A stretch of 64,000 bases of DNA from NCBI RefSeq assembly GCF_958295425.1, contig NC_081150.1, forward strand, positions 137,501 through 201,500, read 5' to 3'. The translations under genes and the position numbers were made by a program. Source of the stretch: Solea solea. Its lineage: Eukaryota > Chordata > Actinopteri > Pleuronectiformes > Soleidae. Shown piece by piece: positions 1 through 9,912 of the stretch (the stretch's first letter is position 1; every line of letters begins with the position of its first letter). The notes under the pieces are model-generated. The model had not been told where the DNA came from and ran no database searches. It saw only the letters and a list, made by a program, of their open reading frames with translations.

Positions 1-238
1 CAAACTGGTTTATCAGTTCAGTCCTTATTGAGAATATTTTTTGTAAATGTTGTCATAAACTATAAATGATTGGTAGGTGGTCGCTGATGGTCACAATGTC
101 TGCTCCATAGTGGAGACTTCACAGCTTCCAATGATACCATTTCTATCACTCTACGACCAAAAGTCACGGATCCAGCCGCAAAATAAGAGCAAAACAACAA
201 CTCACGTTCAAGAAATACAACCAGAAATGTTGTCTTAC

Positions 239-300
239 CTTTGTTGTTGAGCAAAACAAGCCGTTTTCACCGGAACAAAGCCGGAAGTAACGGTGAACTA
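239..300 (-). other. Putative untranslated first exon of an unidentified gene leaving the window
   Basis: Read on the minus strand, sequence directly below the ETS/ZNF143 motifs runs into CAAAG|GTAAGA, a strong splice donor with the exon ending at 239. No convincing coding frame is present in this short stretch, so it would be a 5' UTR exon or carry only a few codons. The remaining exons would lie left of position 1. The gene cannot be named from this window. The upper limit (about 300) is a guess at the transcription start. Confidence 0.4.
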
Positions 301-315
301 CACTTCCCAGCATGC
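281..315 (-). promoter_or_regulatory. ETS plus ZNF143/Staf-like promoter elements
   Basis: Positions 297-315 read ACTACACTTCCCAGCATGC, very close to the ZNF143/Staf site that marks many vertebrate housekeeping promoters. An ETS-type core CCGGAAGT lies at 281-288. A good splice donor follows just downstream on the minus strand, so I infer a minus-strand promoter here. The motif match is direct; promoter activity and direction are inference. A bidirectional promoter is possible. Confidence 0.55.
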
Positions 316-339
316 TTTGGGGACGGTTCCCGTTCCGAT

Positions 340-861
340 TGGTCATTCCAGACGGACATTAGCTCGTTTTGATAGGAGAAGGCATTCGCGTCCTTCTGAC
401 GGTCGAGCGGAAGGACCTATGAGCATGCGGAGCCTGATTCTATTGATTTAGAGGATTAAAACGAGCTGTCAATCACCCAGATTGGCCAATCACAGCCGGA
501 GCTCTGGCCCTGAACAGGCAGAGGATCAGAGTTGTCTCTGACGCTCCAGAGAAACATTTTTCATCATTTTTTATTTTTTAAATTCAAAACAAGTTTTTAT
601 TACTCTATCACCAATAGTGACATGTAGGCCTAAATAAAATGAAATGGGTTTAATCATTTATTTTATATAGTGTTATAGATAGAGTTGCCTAGGCATCTCT
701 TCACTAAAACCTGGGTCATTTCAGCAGCATGTTCATATGTTGGCACATGACTTCCATGAGTTTTTAAGCTCCTAATGCACATTTTTAAAGGTGATATTTA
801 TTTTAAAATGCAACATTTCTTTGGGAGAGGGAAAAAAAATCCCTTATTTATTGTAATAAAT
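340..861. other. Intergenic DNA, no gene recognised
   Basis: A moderately GC-rich stretch to about 540, probably the flank of the promoter at 281-315, followed by AT-rich sequence. No open frame, RNA gene or repeat could be identified with confidence. Confidence 0.5.
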
Positions 862-1015
862 AGGGGTGGAGTGGCTCAGTGGTTAAGACTGGTACCCTGT
901 ATGCAAAAGACATCATGGTCGCAAGTTTGATCCCACCCCTGACTGATTGTACTCAATTCCATTGTAAGTTGCTTTGGATAAAAGCGTCTGCTAAATGACA
1001 TGTAATGTAATGTAT
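862..1015 (+). mobile_element. tRNA-derived SINE with L2-type (TGTAA)n tail
   Basis: The head has pol III box-like sequences: TGGCTCAGTGGTTAAGACT as A box and GGTCGCAAGTTTGATCC as B box. The tail contains the conserved TTGGATAAAAGCGTCTGC and AAATGACATG blocks and ends in TGTAATGTAATG repeats, the 3' end shared by fish SINEs and their UnaL2-type LINE partner. An opposite-strand copy lies at 41222-41394. Target duplications were not clear, so the ends are approximate. Confidence 0.85.
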
Positions 1016-1054
1016 TGTGGGTCCCATCTGCATTTACTCTGGCACAGTGTTACA

Positions 1055-1120
1055 GTTTCTACTGTAACAGTAGAAACACTTTTCTACAGTTTCACTGTGT
1101 AGATACCATACAGTGAAACT
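1055..1120. repeat. Two adjacent perfect hairpins
   Basis: The first hairpin has 10-bp arms at 1055-1064 and 1068-1077 around a 3-base loop. The second has 11-bp arms at 1088-1098 and 1110-1120 around an 11-base loop. They sit between a SINE and the inverted fragment next to the LINE 3' end, and could be the remnant of a small foldback element. Confidence 0.6.
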
Positions 1121-1129
1121 TACACTTCT

Positions 1130-1560
1130 TGATACAGTTGTTGTGTATCTGCTCCTGGTCGCTCTCTCTCTATTCTGTCTCTACCTCATCTCCCTCTCCC
1201 TCTTCAATTCAATTCAATTCAATTTTATTTGTATAGCGCCAAATCATAACATACATTATCTCAGGGCACTGTACATAGACAACATCAAAGAGAGCAGAGA
1301 ACCCCAACAGTTCACACAATGAGCAAACACTAGGCATCAGTGGAGAGAAAAAACTCCCTCTTAACAGGAAGAAATCTCTGGCAGAACCAGGCTCAGAAAT
1401 GTGCAGTCATCTGCCTCGACCGGTTGGGGTGAAAGGAAAATCGGGGACAGAGGATGGTGGGGGACAGAAAGGGGGGAGAGAAAGGACAAGAGGGAGATGA
1501 GGTAGAGACAGAAGAGAGAGAGAGACCAGGAGCAGATACACAACAACTGTATCAAGTTAC
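1130..1560. repeat. Inverted duplication flanking the LINE 3' end
   Basis: About 70 bp at 1130-1200 (beginning CTTGATACAGTTGTTGTG) recurs as its reverse complement at about 1487-1556 inside the LINE 3' UTR. The (AATTC)n end of the LINE lies between the two arms, giving a foldback with a spacer of roughly 290 bp. It looks like a rearranged insertion or a second truncated copy in opposite orientation. Confidence 0.75.
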
Positions 1561-1882
1561 AAGTTAATACAGTTTATGATATCGACTTTTTAATTATAGC
1601 ACAATAATAATGGTGATGATGTGGGTAGCCTCGAAAACTGGATCTTGGTCCCGCAACCTGCATGATGAGAATACACAGAGAGAGAGAGAGAGAGAGAGAG
1701 GGAAGGAAGGAAATACACAAACTAGGGAGAGAAAGAGACAAGGTTAATGACATATAAAAAGTCAAAATCATATCCTGAGTGTGAGAGAGTGAATGTGCGT
1801 GCACCACAGATAAAAAATCCCCCAGCAGTCTAGTTCTATAGCAGCATAACTAAGAGCTGGTCCAGGTTTCCCTGAACCAGCT

Positions 1883-4880
1883 CTAACTATAAGCTTTATC
1901 AAAAAGGAAAGTTTTAAGTTTAACTTTAAATACAGAGAGAGTGTCCGCCCCCCGAACTATCATTGGGAGCTGGTTCCACAGGAGAGGAGCCTGGTAACTA
2001 AAGGCTCTGCCTCCCATTCTGCTCTTGCAGACTCTAGGAACCACAAGTAAGCCTGTATTTTGTGACCTAAGTGGTCTATTAGGGCGATAAGGTAAGACTA
2101 AGTTTTTCAGGTATGAAGGGGCCTGACCATTAAGTGCTTTGTACGTGAGGAGGAGGATTTTAAATTTAATTCTAAACTGTACAGGGAGCCAGTGTTGAGA
2201 AGCTAACACTGGAGTTATATGGTCTCTCTTTCTAGTTCCTGTCAGAACTCGTGCTGCAGCATTTTGAATTAACTGAAGGGTTCTAACAGACTTGTTGGAA
2301 CATCCTGATAATAAGGAGTTACAGTAATCTAATCTAGATGTAACAAAAGCATGAACTAGTTTTTCAGCATCCCGTAAAGACAGAATGTTTCTAATTTTCT
2401 TAATGTTCCGCAGGTGGAAGAAGGATGTTCTGGAAATTAGTTTAATGTGTGAGTCAAATGACATTTCCTGGTCAAAAGTAACTCCAAGGTTCCTCACAGT
2501 GGAACTGGAAGCCAGGGTGATGTCATCTAAAGTGACAATGTGATCGGAAAGTTTTTCTCTGAGGTGTTTAGGGCCGAGTATAATGACCTCAGTTTTTTCT
2601 GAGTTTAAAAGTAGAAAGTTACAGGTCATCCAGGACTTAATGTCTCTGAGACATTCCTGGAGTTGAACAACCTGATTTATTTCATCCGGCCTCATTGATA
2701 AATAAAGCTGTGTGTCATCTGCATAACAATGAAAGTGTATGTTGTGCTTTCTAATAATGTTCCCTAGAGGAAGCATATATCAGGTAAAAAGTATAGGCCC
2801 AAGCACTGAGCCTTGTGGAACTCCACAATTAACTTTAGTTTGTAGTGAGGCTTTATCATTAACATGAACAAACTGGAATCTATCAGATAAGTATGATTTA
2901 AACCAGCAGAGGGCAGCACCTGTGATACCAAGAGTCTGCTCCAGTCTCTGCAGTAGAATATTATGATCTATGGTGTCAAATGCAGCACTAAGATCCAACA
3001 GGACAAGTAAAGAGACTAGACCATTATCTGAAGCCAAGAGAAGATCATTACTAACTTTAACTAGTGCTGTTTCTGTGCTATGGTTTAATCTAAAACCTGA
3101 CTGAAAATCTTCAAACAGGCCATTAATGCGCAAATATTCACATAGTTGATTAGCAACTACTTTTTCTAAGATTTTAGAAACAAAGGGAAGATTAGATATA
3201 GGTCGGTAGTTAGCTAAAATGTCTGGGTCAAGGGTCGCTTTTTTGAGAAGGGGTTTAATAAGGATAGATTAATTTGAGTTAATATAGAGCTGTTAATTAA
3301 AGGAAAGACATCTTTAAACAGTTTGGTGGGGATAGGATCTAACTGACAGGTTGATGGCTTAGATGATGAAACTAATGATGTTAATTCAGGGAGATCTATA
3401 GGGGAGAAACTGTCTAAATGTGCACCTGGTGCTTCTAAAGCTCTTGTGCTAAAAGATGAGTCAGTCCCAATATGAGGGAGGAGATGATCCATTTTTTCTC
3501 TAATTGATGTTATTTTATTCACAAAAAAGTTGATAAAGTCATCACTGCTCAGTGTTAAAGGAATAGATGGTTCAGTGGAGCTGTGGCTCTGTGTCAGCCT
3601 GGCTACAGTGCTGAAAAGAAATCTATGATTATTCTTATTTTCTTCAATTAGAGAAGAGTAATAGGCAGCTCTAGCTTTGTGTAGGGCTTTTTTGTAAGCT
3701 ACAAAACCATCTTTCCAGGCTATATAAAATTCCTCTAGGTTATTGGAACGCCATTTTCTTTCTAATCTACGTAACGCTTGTTTAAGAGCACGAGTATTGG
3801 AGTTAAACCATGGTGCTCGTCTCATCTGATTCACCACCTTCTTTTTCAGAGGGGCAACACAATCTAATGTAGTACGCAGTGAGGCCGCTGTACTATCAAC
3901 AAGGTTATCTATGAGGGCGGGGGTAAAATCACAAAAGGTACCTTCAGATGTACTGACATATGGCACCGAGTTAAATAAAGGTTGCACTGTCTCTTTGAAT
4001 GTATTAATATTATCAGACAGTATTTCTTATTTATGTTATTGTAGTTCATTATTGTACAATTAAATGTGAGTAAATAATGATCAGTAAGGAGAGGGTTTTG
4101 AGGAACTATGTTTAAGTTATCAATATCAATACCATAAGTTAAAACAAGGTCGAGGGTGTGATTAAGGTAATGAGTTGGTTTATTAACGTGTTGAATAAAA
4201 CCTATTGATTCCAACAGCGAGTTAAATGCGCAGCTAAGACTATCACGGTCAACATCTATATGGATGTTGAAATCCCCTACAATTATGATTTTATCTGTCT
4301 TAAGCACCAACTCAGATAAGAACTCAGAGAACTCTGATAGGAACTCTGAATAAGGAGCAGGTGGACGATAAACTGTGACTATCATAACTGGTTTTTGTGA
4401 TTTCCAACTAGGATGAGCTAGGTTAAGAATAAGGCTTTCAAACGATGAATATCCTAGTTTGGGTTTGGGATTGATTAATAATCTAGTATTAAAAATGGCT
4501 GCTACACCTCCTCCTCGGCCTGAGCTTCTAGGAATATGGGTATTAGCATGAGTGGGTGGAGTTGACTCATTTAGACTAACGTAATCTTCTTCATGTAACC
4601 AAGTTTCAGTTACACAGAATAAATCAATACAATTGCCAGAAATGAGATCATTTATTAAAACAGATTTTGAGGAGAGAGACCTAATATTTAATAGTCCACA
4701 TTTAAAAGTGGTATTATTTGACTCTATTTTATTGTTAGTATTAATCTTTATTAAGTTAGAATGTCTAACTCCTCTTCTGTTTGTTATTGATTTATTTACT
4801 TTAGTTTTTACTTTAGTAGGTCGAGGGACAGACACAGTCTCTATGGGGTTTTTAATTGGTGACTGCTCGTAAAGAAGCAC
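1883..4880 (-). pseudogene. LINE ORF2 (endonuclease plus reverse transcriptase), frameshifted
   Basis: The endonuclease part (about 4880-4030) shows TETWL, the catalytic GDFNIH motif and a TDHYL block. The frame then shifts between about 4030 and 3990. A middle segment (3987-3214) is readable until a second frameshift near 3240. The reverse transcriptase continues with [29 protein letters not shown] and the catalytic YADD in CYADDTQLYL. A TGA stop at 2780-2782 interrupts the frame between GPILFT and YMLPLG. The tail to 1883 has the usual HWLPV and LLWNQLP blocks of fish L2/Rex1-like elements. A complete protein of this type would be about 950-1000 residues. With three lesions it is a dead copy. 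Confidence 0.9.
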
Positions 4881-4931
4881 AGAGAAGCATGGAAGACTGC
4901 AACTCTGTGTCCTGGTCTCAACTCTGGTTTG

Positions 4932-5798
4932 TCATGGGTTTCTAATAAAATGCTCTAAGCTGCTAGATAAGAGAGCTGCTCCATCCAAAGTAGGATGGAC
5001 GCCGTCTCTCTTCATGAGACCAGGTTTCCCCCAGAAGTTTTGCCAGTTATCTAAAAACCCAATGTTGTTTTCTGGACACCACCTCGACAGCCAGCGATTG
5101 AATGATGACATGCGGCTATACATGTCATCACTGGTTACATTGGGCAAAGGACCAGAGAAAATTACGTTGTCCGACATAGATTGTGCGTACCTACACACAG
5201 ACTTAACATTAACTTTCGTGACCTCCGATTGGCGTAATCGGGTGTCATTACTGCCGACGTGAATAATAACTTTACTGAATGTACGTTTATCTGTAGCCAG
5301 CAGTTTCAGATAAGATTCTATGTCGCCCGCTCTGGCCCCGGGAAAACACTTGACTGTGGTCGCTGGCGTCGCTATTTTCACGTTCCTCAGGATGGAATCA
5401 CCAATCACCAGAGTTGGTTTCTCAGTCTGTGTGGTGCTGAGAGGGGAAAACTTGTTTGAGGTGTGAACAGTTTGGTGGTGGACAGGACTCTTAGGCTTAA
5501 CACTACGCCTCTTAGTGCGGACAGTCACCCAGCTGCCCTGTTTGTCTCCCGGCTGCACGGGAGCTGCTGAGGGAGCTAATGCTATGTGGTCCGCACCGAC
5601 TACTGGGGAGTGGCTAACTGATTTAGCTTCTATGGTGCGGAGCCGAGTTTCTACTTCACTAAGCCTCGCCTCCGCCCTAGCCAGCAAGCTACATTTTTTA
5701 CAAGTACTTTTATCGCTAAAGGAGGCAGAGGAGTAGCTAAACATGTGGCACACAACACAGGAGAGAGCAGGAGAAGGAGAAGGAGAGGGAGAAGCCAT
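4932..5798 (-). CDS. LINE ORF1 protein with SGNH esterase-like domain
   Basis: This is an intact 288-codon frame. Residues about 10-45 hold a Cys-rich stretch (CVVC, CKKC) that could bind zinc, and residues about 40-60 form a short predicted coiled coil. From about residue 130 there is an SGNH-hydrolase-like domain: VIGDSILRN supplies the GDS serine block, HVGSNDTR the GxND block, and DGVHPT the DxxH block near the end. Esterase ORF1 proteins of this kind are known from L2/CR1-type LINEs, where they are thought to bind RNA and lipid. ORF2 starts about 50 bp downstream. Its intactness beside a decayed ORF2 is notable. Retrotransposon assignment is firm; enzymatic activity is inferred. Confidence 0.85.
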   Translation of the reverse strand: MASPSPSPSPALSCVVCHMFSYSSASFSDKSTCKKCSLLARAEARLSEVETRLRTIEAKSVSHSPVVGADHIALAPSAAPVQPGDKQGSWVTVRTKRRSVKPKSPVHHQTVHTSNKFSPLSTTQTEKPTLVIGDSILRNVKIATPATTVKCFPGARAGDIESYLKLLATDKRTFSKVIIHVGSNDTRLRQSEVTKVNVKSVCRYAQSMSDNVIFSGPLPNVTSDDMYSRMSSFNRWLSRWCPENNIGFLDNWQNFWGKPGLMKRDGVHPTLDGAALLSSSLEHFIRNP

Positions 5799-5815
5799 CG
5801 CTGCTAAGCTAACTT

Positions 5816-6082
5816 TACGCTAGCAGAGAGAGAAACACCGTACGTGATCTACGTAAACGATAGAGTTTGAACAAAAGTAGTGGGTGAGAATATTAGTCTT
5901 AGTACTAGTATTAGTAATAAAAACGAGCGTTTGTTCAGTTAGAACAGTCGATCGTTCCAGTAGATAGAAAACCGCAGAGAGCGCAGAAGGCACACAGCGT
6001 AACACCAGTGGAAGCACAGGAAGTGACACAATACGTTACCGCCCCGGATACAGGAGAGACCTGTGCAACAGGATGTGGTGAT
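5816..6082. other. Probable LINE 5' UTR or junction sequence
   Basis: This stretch lies between ORF1 of the minus-strand LINE and the start of the plus-strand LINE 3' fragment. It holds no long frame and no recognisable gene. It is most simply the 5' UTR of the minus-strand LINE, but no second copy is present here to compare it with. Confidence 0.4.
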
Positions 6083-6442
6083 CTTGTCCTTTCTCTCCCC
6101 CACCTCTCCGCTGTCCCCCACCTCTCCGCTGTCCCCCACCTCTCCGCTGTCCCCCACCTCTCCGCTGTCCCCCACCTCTCCGCTGTCCCCCATTTTCCTT
6201 TCACCCCGACAGGTCGAGGCAGATGACCGCACATCTCTGAGCCTGGTTCTGTCAGAGATTTCTTCTTCTGTTAAGAGGGAGTTTTTTCTCTGCACTGCCC
6301 CCTAGTGTTTGCTCATTGTGTGAACTGTTGGGGTACTGTTGCTCTCCTTGATGTTGTCTATGCACAGTGCCTTGAGATAATGTATGTTATGAGTTGGCGC
6401 TATACAAATAAAATTGAATTGAATTGAATTGAATTGAATTGC
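6083..6442 (+). mobile_element. 5'-truncated 3' end of the same LINE family
   Basis: From CTTGTCCTTTCTCTCCCCCA to the terminal (AATTG)n run, this matches the reverse complement of the LINE 3' end at 1205-1500, including the blocks around GAGGCAGATGAC, CAGAGATTTCTTC and GGCGCTATACAAATAAAATT. It is therefore a second, severely 5'-truncated copy in the opposite orientation, lying head to head with the larger LINE. Confidence 0.9.
6101..6190 (+). repeat. 18-bp minisatellite inside the LINE 3' end (5 copies)
   Basis: Five exact tandem copies of CACCTCTCCGCTGTCCCC. The same unit, expanded much further, occurs at 57240-57508 beside another copy of this LINE 3' end, so the tandem repeat belongs to the LINE 3' UTR. 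Confidence 0.95.
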
Positions 6443-6699
6443 ACTTCTGGTTGAATCTCACAAGTGTTATCTTTATTTTGAGACCAAGATCATTCACATA
6501 GAACTTGTAATTGCAGAGATATACTCTATTTAGTTTGGGCATTTCATTTTCGAACAGGGACCCCAAAAAGAGGGTCAGGGAAGAATTGGTTATTTGGTAA
6601 TCCACTCACTATATTGTTTTCAATATTATTGGTAAATCATTTGTCAATCAGTATTTGTGCAGTGGGAAGTAATTTGGCTGAGTTTCATGATCTTGGGAT

Positions 6700-6985
6700 T
6701 AGAGCTGAAACAATTCATCAATTCATCAAGATTCAACAAGATTTCTCAATTGTTTAAGCTTCTTAAATGTGAGTATTTTCTCAAATTCTTTGCTCTGGAT
6801 AACAAAGAAATCATTAAAAGTCAATCATTCTGGTTTGTGGATAAAATAAGATATTTGAGAACATCATAATTTCCAGGTTTGACGAACACCGATCAAGCTT
6901 TTCTGATCTTTTATGGACTAAGCGATTAATCGAAAAATAATCAACAGATTAATTGATTATGAAAATAATCGTTAGTTGCAGCTCG
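6700..6985. mobile_element. Degenerate non-autonomous DNA transposon
   Basis: The ends are roughly inverted: TAGAGCTGAAACAATT at the left and AATCGTTAGTTGCAGCTC at the right. The interior has the ATTAATCGA-type runs of a very common fish miniature element. A short relic of the same kind (CTAACGATTATTTTAGTAG) is at about 17185-17215. No clear target duplication was seen. Confidence 0.6.
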
Positions 6986-7471
6986 GCTGTGCATGGTGTT
7001 AATAAAGTCATCTGTCACTCTGTCACCACAGATAAACATTTTCTTTCATTTAGTTCTTAAATGCATCTATACTAGAGTCTAGTGTTCTGTATGTACAACT
7101 TATTATCACATTTATCACATTATCACAGGGGTATGGGGTATCAGTATCACTATTAATCCAAGTTTCAGATATTGTGTGTAAATCAACTTAGGTAATGTTT
7201 GATGTTGTGGAAGTTGGCATACAGGCTTCTGCTATTAAAGTGAATTATTGTAAATGTATTACCTGTCTTGATGGTACTATTAAACTGGTTGTCCGTGTAA
7301 TAATTGCAACTATTATTAATGTTAAAGAAAAAGTTGTTATCATGGTCACTTTCATTTTGCAAGTCCTGACGATGTTCTTCAGTAAAATGAAAAGTTGTGA
7401 GTTCCAGATTATCTTGCTTTGTGTCTGTCGGTGTGGGGATGGTGTGGATGTCATGCCGCAGATAGGCAATG

Positions 7472-7488
7472 CCCCCCCCCCCCCCCCC
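7472..7488. repeat. Poly(C) run
   Basis: About 17 consecutive C residues followed by CACATCCCCCC. A simple homopolymer tract with no assigned role; such runs are prone to length error in assemblies. Confidence 0.9.
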
Positions 7489-7599
7489 ACATCCCCCCGT
7501 TCTTGCAGCTTTCAGCTCATTTATTTTCCTTGGACAGTAGGGTTAGCATTTACTGTACTTAAGTACAAAAGTCACTTTCTGACATTAAAAGACACGTAA

Positions 7600-7740
7600 C
7601 CCCACGTCGACGGCTCCTGACGGTGTGTGTGAATGGGTATGTGCTGTTGTATGAATGTGAGAGTGAATGGCTGTGAATGGATGAATGGCAAAAACTGTAG
7701 TGTAAAGCAGCTTTGAATGGTCATCAAGACCAACTCTTCT
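7600..7740 (+). repeat. Dispersed repeat, copy 1 of 3
   Basis: The segment around GTGTAAAGCAGCTTTGAATG and GTCATCAAGAC is shared with minus-strand copies at about 28820-28965 and 58930-59050. The three copies are diverged. It resembles the 3' part of a retroelement common in fish, but I could not assign a family. Confidence 0.6.
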
Positions 7741-7984
7741 TCTTCTTCTTCTGATTTTATTTGGTAGTAATGAGTAACAAAGACAGGTAGGGGAACTGTA
7801 TTGGAGTAAAAGTTGAAAGGAATATATATAGCAAAGTAAAGTACAGATACGTTAATTCTGTACATAAGTAGAGTAACTAAGTATTTGTACTTTGTTACAA
7901 TACCACACTGTACGAGTGTACGAGCTCTTTCACCACAACAATTGCACAACTTTCTCCTCTGAGCGCTGCTTTGGGAAAGTGAAC

Positions 7985-8341
7985 TGTACTCTCGCGATAG
8001 TACCGTGCTTATGCAGCCGCCATATTCTGTGACAGTATTTTGATTCGTATCTGCTGGAAGTAAAGAAAAAGAGAAAAGTGAAGGGCTGACGAGGGGAGGA
8101 GGGCTGAAGAAGAGGAGCTGTCAAAAAGGTATTCCCGAGTCTCTGTCAATCAGCGGAGGGCCGAGGCTCCCTATCCCTCCTCTATTAGCTATTCCGAGGA
8201 CACACACGGCCCGGGGCCTCACTGGTAGTATCTGGAGTTCGCTCGGCTTCTCCTCTCCCAGCTCCGCGGCCCTCTGGAGGTCCGGCGGCGGTCTCGGGTG
8301 TTGAAGGCGGCCCGGGGAGCGGCGGCAGCGGAGACGGCAAA
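7985..8341 (+). promoter_or_regulatory. tab2: GC-rich promoter region of tab2
   Basis: TCTCGCGA at 7990-7997 (a palindrome-type core promoter motif) and a YY1-like GCCGCCAT at 8016-8023 precede a GC- and CpG-rich block at about 8140-8340, the only strong CpG cluster for many kilobases. A splice donor closes the block. Purine-rich sequence lies between. The motif sites are direct observations; that this block drives tab2 rather than another plus-strand gene is inferred from its being the nearest upstream promoter and donor. Confidence 0.6.
8030..8341 (+). other. tab2: Probable untranslated exon 1 of tab2
   Basis: The GC-rich block ends in GACGGCAAA|GTAAGT, a strong splice donor with the last exonic base at 8341. 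No ATG-initiated frame suitable for tab2 is present, matching the usual TAB2 arrangement in which the start codon lies in a later exon. The start at about 8030 is set from the YY1-like motif and is approximate. Further non-coding exons inside the 32.5-kb intron cannot be excluded. Confidence 0.55.
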
Positions 8342-8771
8342 GTAAGTTACTTTGAGTTGTGATTGTCCACGTTGACAGCAGCCGCTGTACTAATGTTGCT
8401 TTAAAGTGTAAAAGCACTCTTGTGTCGTGACAGAGACGCCGTTCAATGTTTGAAAAGAAAAAAAAGTTTTCGGAGGTGGAAAAAGTTTTTGTCTACAGCA
8501 GCTAGCTCAGTTAGCTAAGTCAGTGTTTGGAGGCTGTTCTCGACAAATCACCCTTTTTAGCGTTAAAACACGCTAACTTTCTTCTTCCTGGGCTATCATT
8601 CAACACTAATGTCATCAAATATACAATTGTGCTTGTTTCATTTCTCCATAACGATGCCTGGCGCTACAGGTTTCGTAGCCCATGTTGGTCGACTTTTTCC
8701 ATTGAGCTCTGCTGAAACGTCGCAGTAGTAGAAACGACTGGAAACGTTAAATGTGAAGCTTCACCAAACCC

Positions 8772-8772
<1 letters not shown>

Positions 8773-8820
<48 letters not shown>
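8773..8820. repeat. (CA)n microsatellite
   Basis: An uninterrupted CA dinucleotide tract of about 24 units in tab2 intron 1. Confidence 0.95.
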
Positions 8821-8825
<5 letters not shown>

Positions 8826-8994
8826 GCTGTTCCCAACGCGACACCATTTCAGTCTTCTTTCTTTTTATAATCGGCTTTGCTAACGGTAACATTTCAGCCT
8901 AGTTCAGTCCTGTGCTTTTCATAGTAATCTAATGCAAACACTGCTCTCTCTGTGTAAACACTGAGATTTTTATTATTGCACAACCCGCAGCCAG

Positions 8995-9912
8995 ACACAG
9001 TACGTGTGTGTGACAGTACGTGTGCGTGACAGTACGTGTGCGTGACAGTATGTGTGTGTGTGTGTGACAGTACGTGTGTGACAGTAGTGTGTGTGTGACA
9101 GTACGTGTGTGTGACAGTACGTGTGTGACAGTACGTGTGTGACAGTAGTGTGTGACAGTACGTGTGTGACAGTAGTGTGTGACAGTACGTGTGTGACAGT
9201 ACGTGTAGTATGTGTGTGTGACAGTACGTGTGTGACAGTACGCGTGTGTGACAGTACGTGTGTGACAGTAGGTGTGTGTGACAGTATGTGTGTGTGTGAC
9301 AGCACGTGTGTGACAGTATGTGTGTGTGACAATACGTGTGTGACAGTATGTGTGTGTGACAATACGTGTGTGACAATACGTGTGTGACAGTATGTGTGTG
9401 TGACAGTACGTGTGTGACAGTACGTGTGTGACAGTATGTGTGTGTGACAGTATGTGTGTGTGACAGTACGTGTGTGACAGTATGTGTGTGTGACAGTACG
9501 TGTGTGACAGTATGTGTGTGACAGTACGTGTGCGAGACAGTACATGTGTGACTGTACGTGTGTGACAGTACGTGTGTGACAGTACGTGTGTGTGACAGCA
9601 CGTGTGAGAGAGCACGTGTGTGACAGTACGTGAGCGAGACAGTACGTGTGTGACAGCACGTTTGTGACAGTACGTGTGTGACAGCACATGTGTAGTATGT
9701 GTGTGTGACAGCACGTGTGTGACAGTACGTGTGTGTGACAGCACGTGTGTGACAGCACGTGTGTGTGACAGCAACAGCACGTGTGTGACAGTACGTGTGT
9801 GTGACAGTACGTGTGTGTGACAGTACGTGTGTGTGACAGTACGTGCGTGTGTGACAGTACGTGTGTGTGACAGTACGTGTGTGTGACAGTATGTGCGTGT
9901 GTGACAGCACGT
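8995..9912. repeat. 0.9-kb GACAGTACGTGTGT minisatellite
   Basis: About 60 imperfect copies of a 13-16 bp unit, GACAGTACGTGTGT with variable GT length and TAC/TAT/CAC variants. Variants reading AGCACGTGTG create CACGTG E-box cores. Long apparent frames on both strands over this array (for example minus-strand His/Thr/Cys-rich frames) are by-products of the repeat and not genes. Confidence 0.95.

Larger units (their letters stand above)
1205..5815 (-). mobile_element. L2/Rex1-like LINE retrotransposon, nearly full length but broken
   Basis: The minus strand carries, in order, ORF1 (5798-4932, esterase-like), ORF2 endonuclease (from 4880), reverse transcriptase and C-terminal region (to 1883), a 3' UTR of about 680 bp and a terminal (AATTC)n repeat at 1205. 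Two ORFs, an APE-type endonuclease, an esterase ORF1 and a short-repeat 3' end instead of poly(A) are typical of the L2/CR1/Rex1 group in fish. ORF2 has two frameshifts and one in-frame stop, so this copy cannot move by itself. The 5' limit is uncertain, because sequence from about 6083 belongs to a second, opposite copy. Confidence 0.9.
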
